Under the pieces are notes generated by a model, which saw only the letters and a program-made list of their open reading frames with translations, was not told the DNA's origin and did no database searches. Shown one piece after another: positions 31,702-38,326 of a stretch of 38,326 nucleotides of DNA. Location of the stretch: assembly GCA_026418195.1 (NCBI GenBank), contig JAOABU010000041.1, forward strand, positions 1 to 38,326, in the 5' to 3' direction. Within the stretch, counting starts at the first letter, position 1; the number at the start of each line of letters is the position of its first letter. The translations under genes and the position numbers were made by a program. The DNA comes from Spirochaetota bacterium (GTDB taxonomy: Bacteria; Spirochaetota; Spirochaetia; DTKZ01).

Positions 31702-32325
31702 GTGCTAGGGATCGTATTTACCGGGGGGTTGGGGCCGAAGCGGGACGAGGTGGAAGAGTACCTGCGTAGAGCGCAGTTGATTGTAGCAGCTGATTCAGGA
31801 CTTTTACTAGCTGAACAGATGGGAGTAGAACCTCAGATCATACTAGGTGACATGGATTCTCTCCCGGATCGAGAATATTTACAGCGTCATAAGAATGCGG
31901 AAATCCAAGTGTACCCTACCGAAAAAGACGATACTGACACCGAGTTGGCTTTGAAGTGCTTAAGATCCCGGGGTTGTACCGATTCGATCCTCATAGGGGG
32001 AGGAGGGGGACGGTTAGATCATCTTCTTGGAATTGTCAGTCTATTCTTCCGACCGAATCCTCCGAGTCGATGGTTTACCCATGGAGAGGAAATTATCTAC
32101 ATTGCGGAAACCCTGGAAATCCGAGGGTTGAAAGGAAGAGTGGTCACCTTTATGCCTGTAAGCAGGGAAGGATGTCTGATGAAAACAGAAGGGTTACGGT
32201 GGCCCCTAGACTCCCTTTGTTGGCACCCTGGGGATATAGGGATTAGTAATATCATTGTATCCGATCAGGCAAGGGTAACTATGCTACAGGGAAAACTGAT
32301 CATGATCCTTCCCAAGAAAGGGTAG
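31702..32325 (+). CDS. thiN: Thiamine pyrophosphokinase
   Basis: 207 residues, GTG start with AAGGGGG 7 nt upstream. Signature stretches of the family: LIVAADSGLLLAEQMGVEP, IILGDMDSLP, TEKDDTDTELALKCLRSRG and LIGGGGGRLDHLLG. The enzyme converts thiamine to thiamine diphosphate with ATP. Spirochaetes often lack full thiamine synthesis and rely on uptake plus this step; no transporter gene or TPP riboswitch is visible here. It starts 154 bp from flaB on the opposite strand and ends 2 bp before the next gene. Confidence 0.93.
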   Translation: MLGIVFTGGLGPKRDEVEEYLRRAQLIVAADSGLLLAEQMGVEPQIILGDMDSLPDREYLQRHKNAEIQVYPTEKDDTDTELALKCLRSRGCTDSILIGGGGGRLDHLLGIVSLFFRPNPPSRWFTHGEEIIYIAETLEIRGLKGRVVTFMPVSREGCLMKTEGLRWPLDSLCWHPGDIGISNIIVSDQARVTMLQGKLIMILPKKG

Positions 32326-32327
32326 CC

Positions 32328-34058
32328 ATGAAAACACTAAGTACTATTTCCCTGGAGGAGCAGAAACGTCTTCAACAAGGTATCGAACACTCCCTTGCCT
32401 TGAACGATACCCTGGAGTCCATGATCGTTCGGGTTCCTACCGATCCTTCGGCAAAGAGCGTGCTCCTTCAACAAGATTGGTCTCAGGCAAAGATTGGTCG
32501 GAAACTGAACGTCTGGGCAAAAAATTTAATTTCCGTGAAAACTGAGGAAGAGTTCCTTTTGGAAGCAAAACTTGCGACCCTTCGTTCCTCCATCCGGAAT
32601 CGTTCCAAACCGTTTGTGGATTTCACTCGAAGAGCCTTTCTTCCCTCTCTTGCCGAAGAGATCCATTCGGTATATGTATCGATTCAGCCTCTCATGGAAC
32701 CTATTCGTCGATTGATCAACGATATTGATCAGGTCCAGAAGCTCTTTCGACAGTTTATCGAACGCAACCTAGAGCATCCAAAAACCTCTCTTGTTGAGTT
32801 TATTTCCATCGAGGAAATGAAGCACCTATTTTTTAAAACAGAATCGAAGCAGGATCTGGTTGGAGAAATTCAAAAACGTCTCAATCAGTATTTCAATGAG
32901 ATCGATGAAGAAAAGATACAGAAGCTGCAGAGGGAAATTCTGCCATTTTATAATCTGCGAAATCTGGCCATCTTTCCTTTCGAGGATACCCTACACTGTT
33001 TTAAGGCAAAGGTCATACCGGAAGCTCCTCCCACGTTTGACGATGCCCCCATTTTCCCAACACTGGAGTACCTGGAGCAATTTTTCTGTGCTCTCTATCC
33101 TTTCCGTGCTCAGTCGGTAGAAAACCTCCTTCCGAATGAGCTGCTTGTATACCTATCGGGTGTTCTGGATGGAGGAGGCGATTCCATTCGGATTCAGCAA
33201 GTTGACCCTTCTCGAGTGGAATCCGTAAAACAAATCCTTCACAGAATCGTTGTGAGTTGCCAAAGAGCGCTTAAAGAGATGCCCCTAGTGGAACTTATTC
33301 GCTATTTTAGAACGGATCCTTACTATCGGGTGATGATCTATCAACCCAAGGTGCATCTGCGAGACTTTTATACTTACTCCCTTACATTTAAAGTGTTCAG
33401 CGACTTTGAAGCGTTTTTCTCCAAGATCCGTTTCGACATTCTCGAAGACCTGATGAATCAACTGTTTAAAGGGGAACCACTCGTGGAGTTCCAGTACTAC
33501 ATGAACCCTCAGTTGAATCTAGTGCCTAAACAAGGGTATCCCGGGTTTACCCATCACCGGTCCCTAGTTTTATTGAACAACTTCATTCGAAGGATCTATA
33601 CAAACCATATCCAGGACACGATCCATGTACTGAACCGAACCATCACCAATAGAGTGCGGGATAGTGTGAGTCAAATGTTGATCCATGCATCGGGAATCGA
33701 AGAAATCGATGAACGATTACAAAAGTTCGATGGATCCTTTGCCCCCGATACCGAAGCAGGAAGAATGATGGCTGTCCTGAAATTGGTTCTTGATCGGGAC
33801 CCCAAACAACAAAAACTATACCGTTCTCTCATTGCAGAGAAGGACAAAGAAGGGAAGGATATCCTAGAGAAAGCGTTGGTGCATCTGGAAAGTTTAATGA
33901 TCGGATTTCAGAATGTAGGGAAAGATAAAGTGTTCTTGAAAGAAACGTCTCGCCGGTTCCCTACTCTGGAGACCAAAGTTGCGAGGTGTCAGAATTACCT
34001 TCTCTTCGGCACCAAAGCACTCCGGTACTTAATGGCTATGGAGAAAGGTGCCATCTGA
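32328..34058 (+). CDS. Large helical protein, probably spirochaete-specific
   Basis: 576 residues, cytoplasmic by composition, no signal peptide or membrane segment. Mostly amphipathic helices, for example RPFVDFTRRAF-like and LMEPIRRLINDIDQVQKLFR stretches, and conserved-looking patches such as VVYLSGVLDG-type LLVYLSGVLDGGGDS and YYMNPQLNLVPKQG. I recall a spirochaetal domain of unknown function (possibly DUF5312) of this kind, but could not check it. It starts 2 bp after thiN, with AAAGGGTAGCC before the ATG. Its last 30 bp overlap the convergent HIT gene. Confidence 0.65.
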   Translation: MKTLSTISLEEQKRLQQGIEHSLALNDTLESMIVRVPTDPSAKSVLLQQDWSQAKIGRKLNVWAKNLISVKTEEEFLLEAKLATLRSSIRNRSKPFVDFTRRAFLPSLAEEIHSVYVSIQPLMEPIRRLINDIDQVQKLFRQFIERNLEHPKTSLVEFISIEEMKHLFFKTESKQDLVGEIQKRLNQYFNEIDEEKIQKLQREILPFYNLRNLAIFPFEDTLHCFKAKVIPEAPPTFDDAPIFPTLEYLEQFFCALYPFRAQSVENLLPNELLVYLSGVLDGGGDSIRIQQVDPSRVESVKQILHRIVVSCQRALKEMPLVELIRYFRTDPYYRVMIYQPKVHLRDFYTYSLTFKVFSDFEAFFSKIRFDILEDLMNQLFKGEPLVEFQYYMNPQLNLVPKQGYPGFTHHRSLVLLNNFIRRIYTNHIQDTIHVLNRTITNRVRDSVSQMLIHASGIEEIDERLQKFDGSFAPDTEAGRMMAVLKLVLDRDPKQQKLYRSLIAEKDKEGKDILEKALVHLESLMIGFQNVGKDKVFLKETSRRFPTLETKVARCQNYLLFGTKALRYLMAMEKGAI

Positions 34059-34529
34059 TTGTAAAAAGGTGCGGATTCTTTCTACGGTATGAAGGGGAGA
34101 TTCTACTAGCACCCGTTTTCCCGCGATCAAATCGGCAATACCTAGCTCTCTGGGATACCGAGGGATGATATGAAGGTGAAGGTGGGCAATGGAAGCACCT
34201 GCATTCATCCCCATATTGTATCCTATATTGTAGGCAGAAGGATGGTACAGGGCATCCAATACATCGAGAAATCGGTTGGTAAGTTCCGTACAGCGGGTAT
34301 TTTCTTCCGTAGATAATTTGCGGACATCTTCCACATGCCTTCGGGGAAAAACCATTAGGTGTCCAGGATTATAGGGGTATAGATTCACCACTACGATAAA
34401 AAGGGGATCTTCGTACACGGTTAGATTCACCGTATGCTCCTCTTTCTGGGCGATCCCGCATAAGACACACCCGGCAGTTTTTAGCCCCATTACATACGCC
34501 ATCTTTTCGAAGTTGAAAAAGTACTCCAT
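34029..34529 (-). CDS. HIT-family nucleotide hydrolase/transferase (Ap4A phosphorylase-like)
   Basis: 166 residues. The HIT catalytic motif HLHLHIIPRY is preceded by NMGMNAGASIA, and VVNLYPYNPGHLMVFPRRHV is the typical N-terminal part. A CVLC pair near residue 21 may bind zinc with downstream His residues, as in some family members. Members hydrolyse or phosphorolyse dinucleoside polyphosphates or nucleotidyl-linked phosphates. It begins 10 bp after the preceding gene on the same strand and overlaps the 3' end of the 576-residue gene by 30 bp. Confidence 0.9.
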   Translation of the reverse strand: MEYFFNFEKMAYVMGLKTAGCVLCGIAQKEEHTVNLTVYEDPLFIVVVNLYPYNPGHLMVFPRRHVEDVRKLSTEENTRCTELTNRFLDVLDALYHPSAYNIGYNMGMNAGASIAHLHLHIIPRYPRELGIADLIAGKRVLVESPLHTVERIRTFLQSDGTFLHSH

Positions 34530-34539
34530 CTACAAACCC

Positions 34540-35421
34540 CTACTGTTCTTTAGGAACTCGATTCTGTAGCTCCTGTAATAGTTGCAGTTCCGAGGGACCT
34601 ATCCGTTGCATTCTTTCTATGGCTAAATATGGCAAAAGCATGGGATACGTTTTTAGAAGTTCACCATATTTTTTTAAGGATTCTATCCTTCTCTGTTCGG
34701 TCATCTCCTCGATGAGCCGTTTCTTGCTTTCTGATATCAGAGTATCCTGCTTGGCCTGTTCCATAGAGAGGTAGAGGGATTTCCCTTTTCGATACAGGTC
34801 CATATCCGGAATCGTTACCTTCGGAAAAGCTAGGGATAGAAGAGAGAACGCGGAGAATCGTTCCTGCCATCCCTGAAGAATAGTTTCCCGAATGATTTCG
34901 TGCCAAGCATGAGGGACGGTGTTACCTGTAGAAGAGGATTCGAAGATTCTAGGCATACCTACTTGCAAGATTCGAGAGGTAAGCTCCCCTCGAATTTCGT
35001 TCTTTTTTTGTTCGAACCAACCTTCAAGATTCGTAGAGGTAAGCCCTTCTGTACGGACCAATTGAGGAAAACGCTCCTTTTGAAACCCTACTTGTAATTC
35101 CAACTCGATTTCATACGAAAAGGAAGGCTTGCCATCGAGAACTTCTGCGTACGTAGAGCCAGAAGGTAGTTCCCCCTTGATCGAGAAGGAAATAGCGTAT
35201 TGTCGAATCGGAAACTGATGGACGGAATAGGCTCCTGGAAAGATGCGTTCCCACCGAAAATCGAACCGTCCGGGTTCAAACATCCTCTCTTCCCATCCTC
35301 GGCTCTTTGAGAATCCTAAAGCCCAGGAATCTGGAGAAACGGAGCGCTGTATCCAACCTAGGTAGAGAAGGGTTCCACTAAGTAGGAGAAACACCAGAAG
35401 AAGGAACAAGGGTCTTTTCAT
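34540..35421 (-). CDS. Membrane-anchored protein of unknown function
   Basis: 293 residues. One N-terminal membrane segment (about 4-24, FLLLVFLLLSGTLLYLGWI) and a long non-cytoplasmic region. The segment FEPGRFDFRWERIFPGAYSV followed by a beta-rich domain (about 50-110) and a helical C-terminal half with coiled-coil character (about 215-260) is loosely like SPFH/band-7 proteins, but I cannot confirm that. The ATG at 35421 lacks a Shine-Dalgarno, and TAGTAT lies 7 nt upstream. It is followed by the HIT gene in the same direction. Confidence 0.6.
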   Translation of the reverse strand: MKRPLFLLLVFLLLSGTLLYLGWIQRSVSPDSWALGFSKSRGWEERMFEPGRFDFRWERIFPGAYSVHQFPIRQYAISFSIKGELPSGSTYAEVLDGKPSFSYEIELELQVGFQKERFPQLVRTEGLTSTNLEGWFEQKKNEIRGELTSRILQVGMPRIFESSSTGNTVPHAWHEIIRETILQGWQERFSAFSLLSLAFPKVTIPDMDLYRKGKSLYLSMEQAKQDTLISESKKRLIEEMTEQRRIESLKKYGELLKTYPMLLPYLAIERMQRIGPSELQLLQELQNRVPKEQ

Positions 35422-35428
35422 CGAATCA

Positions 35429-35477
35429 ATACTAGTCGGAAAATAGTCTTCTTTGCAAGGGCAAATCGGTGTATAGT
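35429..35477. promoter_or_regulatory. Divergent leaderless-type promoters between the two membrane protein genes
   Basis: Minus strand: TTGCAA (35453-35458), 18-bp spacer, TAGTAT (35429-35434), then 7 nt to ATG 35421. Plus strand: TATAGT (35472-35477), then 10 nt to ATG 35488, with a weak -35. The 66-bp gap holds both. Confidence 0.4.
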
Positions 35478-35487
35478 ACCACTGGGT

Positions 35488-35814
35488 ATGGATCGAATTC
35501 TCTTCCAGTTGTACCGCTACCTATCGATCGTGGGGTTTCTCTTCAGTGCATTGGTCTTCTTTTATTATATCATAGGGTCTTTCCAGATGTTCACACCAAC
35601 TACACAGTATTTCTTACTTACGGTTCTCTATGGGGTATCGAGTGTCTCTTTCTGGAGTGGGGTAAACCTCCTAGCTCTTTCACTCGTAAGAGGAGTGCTT
35701 CGTATGAAACCTGTACCGATGGATTTTCTTTGGGGAGGTATAGCCCTGGTAGGAGGAGGTTTCTTCCTGATCCTTACACAATTCTTGTTTGCATTTCTTC
35801 GTGTTCCCCTCTAG
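35488..35814 (+). CDS. Small membrane protein with three membrane segments
   Basis: 108 residues, highly hydrophobic: segments at about 10-30, 40-65 and 75-102 (for example LSIVGFLFSALVFFYYIIG and WGGIALVGGGFFLILTQFLF). No catalytic motif is seen. It is divergently transcribed from the 293-residue membrane protein and ends 10 bp before map. Another open frame over the same bases gives a far less plausible product. The function is unknown. Confidence 0.65.
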   Translation: MDRILFQLYRYLSIVGFLFSALVFFYYIIGSFQMFTPTTQYFLLTVLYGVSSVSFWSGVNLLALSLVRGVLRMKPVPMDFLWGGIALVGGGFFLILTQFLFAFLRVPL

Positions 35815-35824
35815 GGTTCCCACT

Positions 35825-36616
35825 ATGAATATCCATTTGAAAACTGCTTTGGAAGTCCACCGTATCCGTAGAACTTCCCGGATCATTGAAACCTTATTCC
35901 AGGAACTTCGAGATGTAATCAAACCGGGAATTACCTCGAAGAAAATCGATGCGTTCTGTGAACGGTTCTTTCAGCAGTATCATGTAACTTCGGCTCAGAA
36001 GGGGTATCGGGGATACCCCGCTTCTGTTTGTGTGTCTCCCAATCATATCGCAGCTCATGGAATACCCAACGAGGTCCCTCTAGAACGAGGAGATATTTTT
36101 ACGGTAGATGTAACGATTTATATGGATGGTTGGCATAGTGATGCAGCCTGGACGTACTCCATTGGACCACCCAATCCGCAGGCTCTCTATTTAATCAAGT
36201 GCGCGTGGAAAGCGTCCATGGCCGGTGTATTAGCTGCCCGAGCAGGGAATCGGTTGGGCGATGTAGGAGCTGCCATTCAGCGAACCGCCTTCCGGTTTGG
36301 ATGTTCGGTACTAGAGGATTTTGCTGGTCATGGGATAGGAGAATCTTTCCATGAGGATCCCATCGTAGCGAATACAGGAACCAAGGGAGTAGGGCAACCC
36401 ATCGTTCCTGGTATGGTCTTTACCATAGAACCGATCCTTTGTCTAGGGAACTCAAAGGTGAAGACCTTGGAGGATGGATGGACCGTGGTAACCTGCGATG
36501 GGAGTCTCACTGCGCAGTATGAACACACCATCGCGGTGTTCGGGGATCGAACGGAGATACTGACGTTGTCTACCATCAAACCCGAAGAGTATCTTGACGG
36601 TCCACCGTTTTTTTAA
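35825..36616 (+). CDS. map: Methionine aminopeptidase, type I
   Basis: 263 residues from ATG 35825; the earlier in-frame ATG at 35789 lies in the upstream gene. Metal-binding and substrate motifs are visible: HGIPNEVPLERGDIFTVDVT, the first metal Asp in DVTIYMDGWHSDAAWTY, the His of FAGHGIGESFHEDP, and GMVFTIEPILC with the first glutamate; the last glutamate is in QYEHTIAV. It removes N-terminal methionine from nascent proteins. The N-terminus is of the simple type without a zinc finger. It follows the small membrane protein by 10 bp without an obvious Shine-Dalgarno. Confidence 0.95.
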   Translation: MNIHLKTALEVHRIRRTSRIIETLFQELRDVIKPGITSKKIDAFCERFFQQYHVTSAQKGYRGYPASVCVSPNHIAAHGIPNEVPLERGDIFTVDVTIYMDGWHSDAAWTYSIGPPNPQALYLIKCAWKASMAGVLAARAGNRLGDVGAAIQRTAFRFGCSVLEDFAGHGIGESFHEDPIVANTGTKGVGQPIVPGMVFTIEPILCLGNSKVKTLEDGWTVVTCDGSLTAQYEHTIAVFGDRTEILTLSTIKPEEYLDGPPFF

Positions 36617-36660
36617 TAGTATCCCTCCACTGGAAATGCCAAAAGAATCTATCCTCAACG

Positions 36661-37119
36661 GACCATGAAGCTCAGCTCGCCCTTATTGTGAGCCGGAAAT
36701 GCAAGGATATCCGAGCATCCAAAGCCATGGACTCCATTTTTGGTTTCACCTGTATAAATGACTTGAGTCAGCGTAATATCCAAGAGAGCGATGTATCGGG
36801 ATGGTTTCGAGGTAAAAGCTTCGATACCTTTTGTCCTATAGGACCTGTCCTTGTTCCTCCCGAAGATATAGGGGATGTCCAGAGTCTAAGGATCATTTGT
36901 TGGGTTAATGGACGGGTTGTCCAAGATGGTAACACGAAAGACATGATTTTTGGTGTGCGGGAGCTTCTGGCCTTCGTTTCGGAAAACTTCACACTATAAA
37001 AAGGAGATATCATAATGACGGGAACGCCGTCCGGAGTTGGGCCGATCCAGCACGGAGATGTTGTGGAGGTATAAATTGAACGTATAGGAATGCTACGGAA
37101 TCCTGTACGACAGGAATAG
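36661..37119 (+). pseudogene. Fumarylacetoacetate hydrolase (FAH) family pseudogene
   Basis: Translation in one frame gives the C-terminal part of an FAH-fold enzyme: HEAQLALIVSRKCK, then GFTCINDLSQRNIQ, RGKSFDTFCPIGPVLVPPED, NTKDMIFGVRELLAFVSE. The frame is broken by TAA at 36997-36999 and again at 37072-37074, yet the family sequence continues (KGDIIMTGTPSGVGPIQHGD, then IERIGMLRNPV). Both stops stand where an Asp/Glu/Lys-type codon is expected. The 5' half, including the family's start, is missing and the sequence abuts the end of map. A truncated and inactivated gene is therefore likely; an original role in aromatic or sugar-acid breakdown cannot be resolved. Confidence 0.85.
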
Positions 37120-37138
37120 GAAAGCTGAATTGGTTCGT

Positions 37139-38326
37139 TTAACAGGAATCTTCAGGAAAAATGAGAACTTCTAGGTTTTCTCTGATACCATAGTGGTCTC
37201 CCAAATCATGGTAGTCTACGCTGCTGCGGGAGTTCCAATCCCACATTACAATCCCATCTTTAATGGTCATCTCACAAATGAGTCGATGCTTTGCGGGAAT
37301 CCGACCATCGAAGCTGTCGGAGTACCAGTAATTCCCCTCCAGCAGATTCCAGACGGCAATATCTGCAATAGCCCCAGGACTCAAGTGGCCAAGTTCGGAA
37401 TGTCCAATGTATCGAGCAGGATCACAGGTAGATTTCTTTATAACATCCGACAAGCTCATTCCTAATGCCAACATTTTTGATAGGGTAGTAGGCATGTCCA
37501 TCATGTGCAAGTTCATGCTCAGCACATGGAGATCCGTTGAGATGGTATGTAATGGAAAGTTTTGTTGAAGCGCGGGAACGGCGTTCCGGAAGAGAAAGCT
37601 TCCCGCACCATGCCCTAAATCGAACAGTACTCCTCGTTCATGAGCTTCAAAGAAATAGTCGTACACTTTCCCCTGTTTATTGATTACGGGAACGGGGCCT
37701 CGTAAGCAATGGGTACTGAAATCACCTTTTCGTAGTTTCCTTGTAACTAACTCCCAGTAGGGTCGTTCTTTTCTGAAATACCCAAAATCCACCATGATAG
37801 GTAGGTTTGTTGCAGTCCCTGCTTCAATAGCTCTCTCAACCGACAGCCAATCAGGCTTCTGGTAATGGGCTGTTTTGATACCAACTATGCAATCTCGGTT
37901 CTTTTCTGCTATTTGTACGGTATTCTTTACATCAAAAAACTCCGAATCCTGTTCCAACGCATCGGTGATCATTCCGTACGAGGCAATATTGAGGAACGCA
38001 AAGACCCGAGTTTTCGATCTTTCGATGATTGTAGAACGGAATTGAGAGAAATTCTTCCAGCCGGAAGACCCCGCATCCACCATGGTAGTCACACCGGTTC
38101 GGAAACTAAAACAATCGGGATAGACGCTGTAGTCTCCCGCCCATGCTTCCGGGATATTGGCAGAGGCAAAGAGATGCGTGTGGATATCCACTAGACCCGG
38201 AGTTACGATCAGTCCGGAAAGGTCAATGACTTTACTCCCGGATTCGTTTAGGCCCTTTCCGATCGCCTCAATTCTCCCATTTTTGATTAAAATATCCTGT
38301 ACGGAAGCCACCGTATTCAGAGGATC
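37139..38326 (-). CDS. Amidohydrolase/deacetylase-family metalloenzyme (partial, 5' end beyond the window)
   Basis: At least 395 codons; the frame stays open to the window edge (DPLNTVASVQDILIKNGRIE), so the true start lies outside. Metal ligands are visible as the HxH of VDIHTHLF, the likely carboxylated lysine in IVGIKTAHY, a later His in THCLRG, and the Asp of ISTDLH. LSPGAIADIAVWNLL is the usual C-terminal composite-domain strand. It most resembles the amidohydrolase group (COG3964-like) often annotated as dihydroorotase-like or deacetylase; the substrate is unknown. The neighbouring FAH remnant may have belonged to the same catabolic island. Confidence 0.88.
   Translation of the reverse strand, partial: DPLNTVASVQDILIKNGRIEAIGKGLNESGSKVIDLSGLIVTPGLVDIHTHLFASANIPEAWAGDYSVYPDCFSFRTGVTTMVDAGSSGWKNFSQFRSTIIERSKTRVFAFLNIASYGMITDALEQDSEFFDVKNTVQIAEKNRDCIVGIKTAHYQKPDWLSVERAIEAGTATNLPIMVDFGYFRKERPYWELVTRKLRKGDFSTHCLRGPVPVINKQGKVYDYFFEAHERGVLFDLGHGAGSFLFRNAVPALQQNFPLHTISTDLHVLSMNLHMMDMPTTLSKMLALGMSLSDVIKKSTCDPARYIGHSELGHLSPGAIADIAVWNLLEGNYWYSDSFDGRIPAKHRLICEMTIKDGIVMWDWNSRSSVDYHDLGDHYGIRENLEVLIFPEDSC

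Noticed and set aside
35469-35828. 119-codon open frame overlapping the small membrane protein
   Set aside because: The alternative frame at 35488 gives three clean membrane segments and ends just before map, while this one gives a non-coherent product.
36997-37074. Programmed recoding of TAA in the FAH gene
   Set aside because: TAA is used as a normal stop elsewhere in the window, the 5' half of the gene is also missing, and no recoding structure is seen; a pseudogene is simpler.
37101-37115. Hairpin TCCTGT/ACAGGA as a terminator for the amidohydrolase gene
   Set aside because: Only 6 bp with a 3-nt loop, no T-run on either strand, and it lies within the FAH remnant's coding remains.

Overview
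This window comes from the chromosome of a spirochaete close to Treponema/Spirochaeta. The clearest evidence is a periplasmic-flagellum core flagellin of the FlaB type (minus strand, 30675-31547), together with several proteins that look restricted to spirochaetes. The ffh-rpsP-khpA-rimM-trmD-rplS run followed by a FliK-like and an FlhB-tail gene matches gene order I recall from other bacteria. Base composition looks even, near 45-50% GC. I see no integrase, insertion sequence or CRISPR array; this is mainly core chromosome with a few accessory islands.

Region by region. (1) 1-4038, chemotaxis adaptation: a sensorless membrane chemoreceptor-like protein, then CheR, CheD and CheB, tightly packed. 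(2) 4083-10968, sensing and dicarboxylate uptake: a MASE3-type histidine kinase, a CitA/DcuS-like kinase and its CitB/DcuR-like regulator on the plus strand, converging on a minus-strand TRAP transporter (dctP-dctQ-dctM) that the pair probably controls. (3) 10969-14121: a 1050-residue exported protein with 14 WD40-like repeats and a caspase-like protease domain. (4) 14432-19865: tRNA-Val, a GpsA-like dehydrogenase, a short SMC protein without a recognisable hinge, and a proline-rich lipoprotein carrying a C9 tract. (5) 19925-26599: ffh and the ribosomal/RNA-modification operon, then flagellar-export-related genes, an HD-GYP c-di-GMP phosphodiesterase, YraN and two small conserved-looking proteins. 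(6) 26628-30513: an exported HEAT-like protein, coaD, rpmF, acpP, rnc and the convergent cca. (7) 30606-34529: flaB with a strong terminator and a structured leader, thiN, a large spirochaetal protein and a HIT protein. (8) 34540-38326: two membrane proteins, map, a fumarylacetoacetate-hydrolase pseudogene and an amidohydrolase cut by the window edge.

Themes. Motility is represented at four levels: adaptation enzymes, an HD-GYP enzyme, export-gate-like proteins and the filament protein. The most interesting non-coding signals are a CsrA-type hairpin plus a Shine-Dalgarno-overlapping GGA in the flaB leader; a perfect 12-bp hairpin inside the rnc coding region, which could be an RNase III self-cleavage site; and at least six gene starts with no Shine-Dalgarno and a -10-like hexamer 7-10 nt before the start codon, suggesting leaderless mRNAs. 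All functional calls rest on reading motifs by eye; no database search was run.
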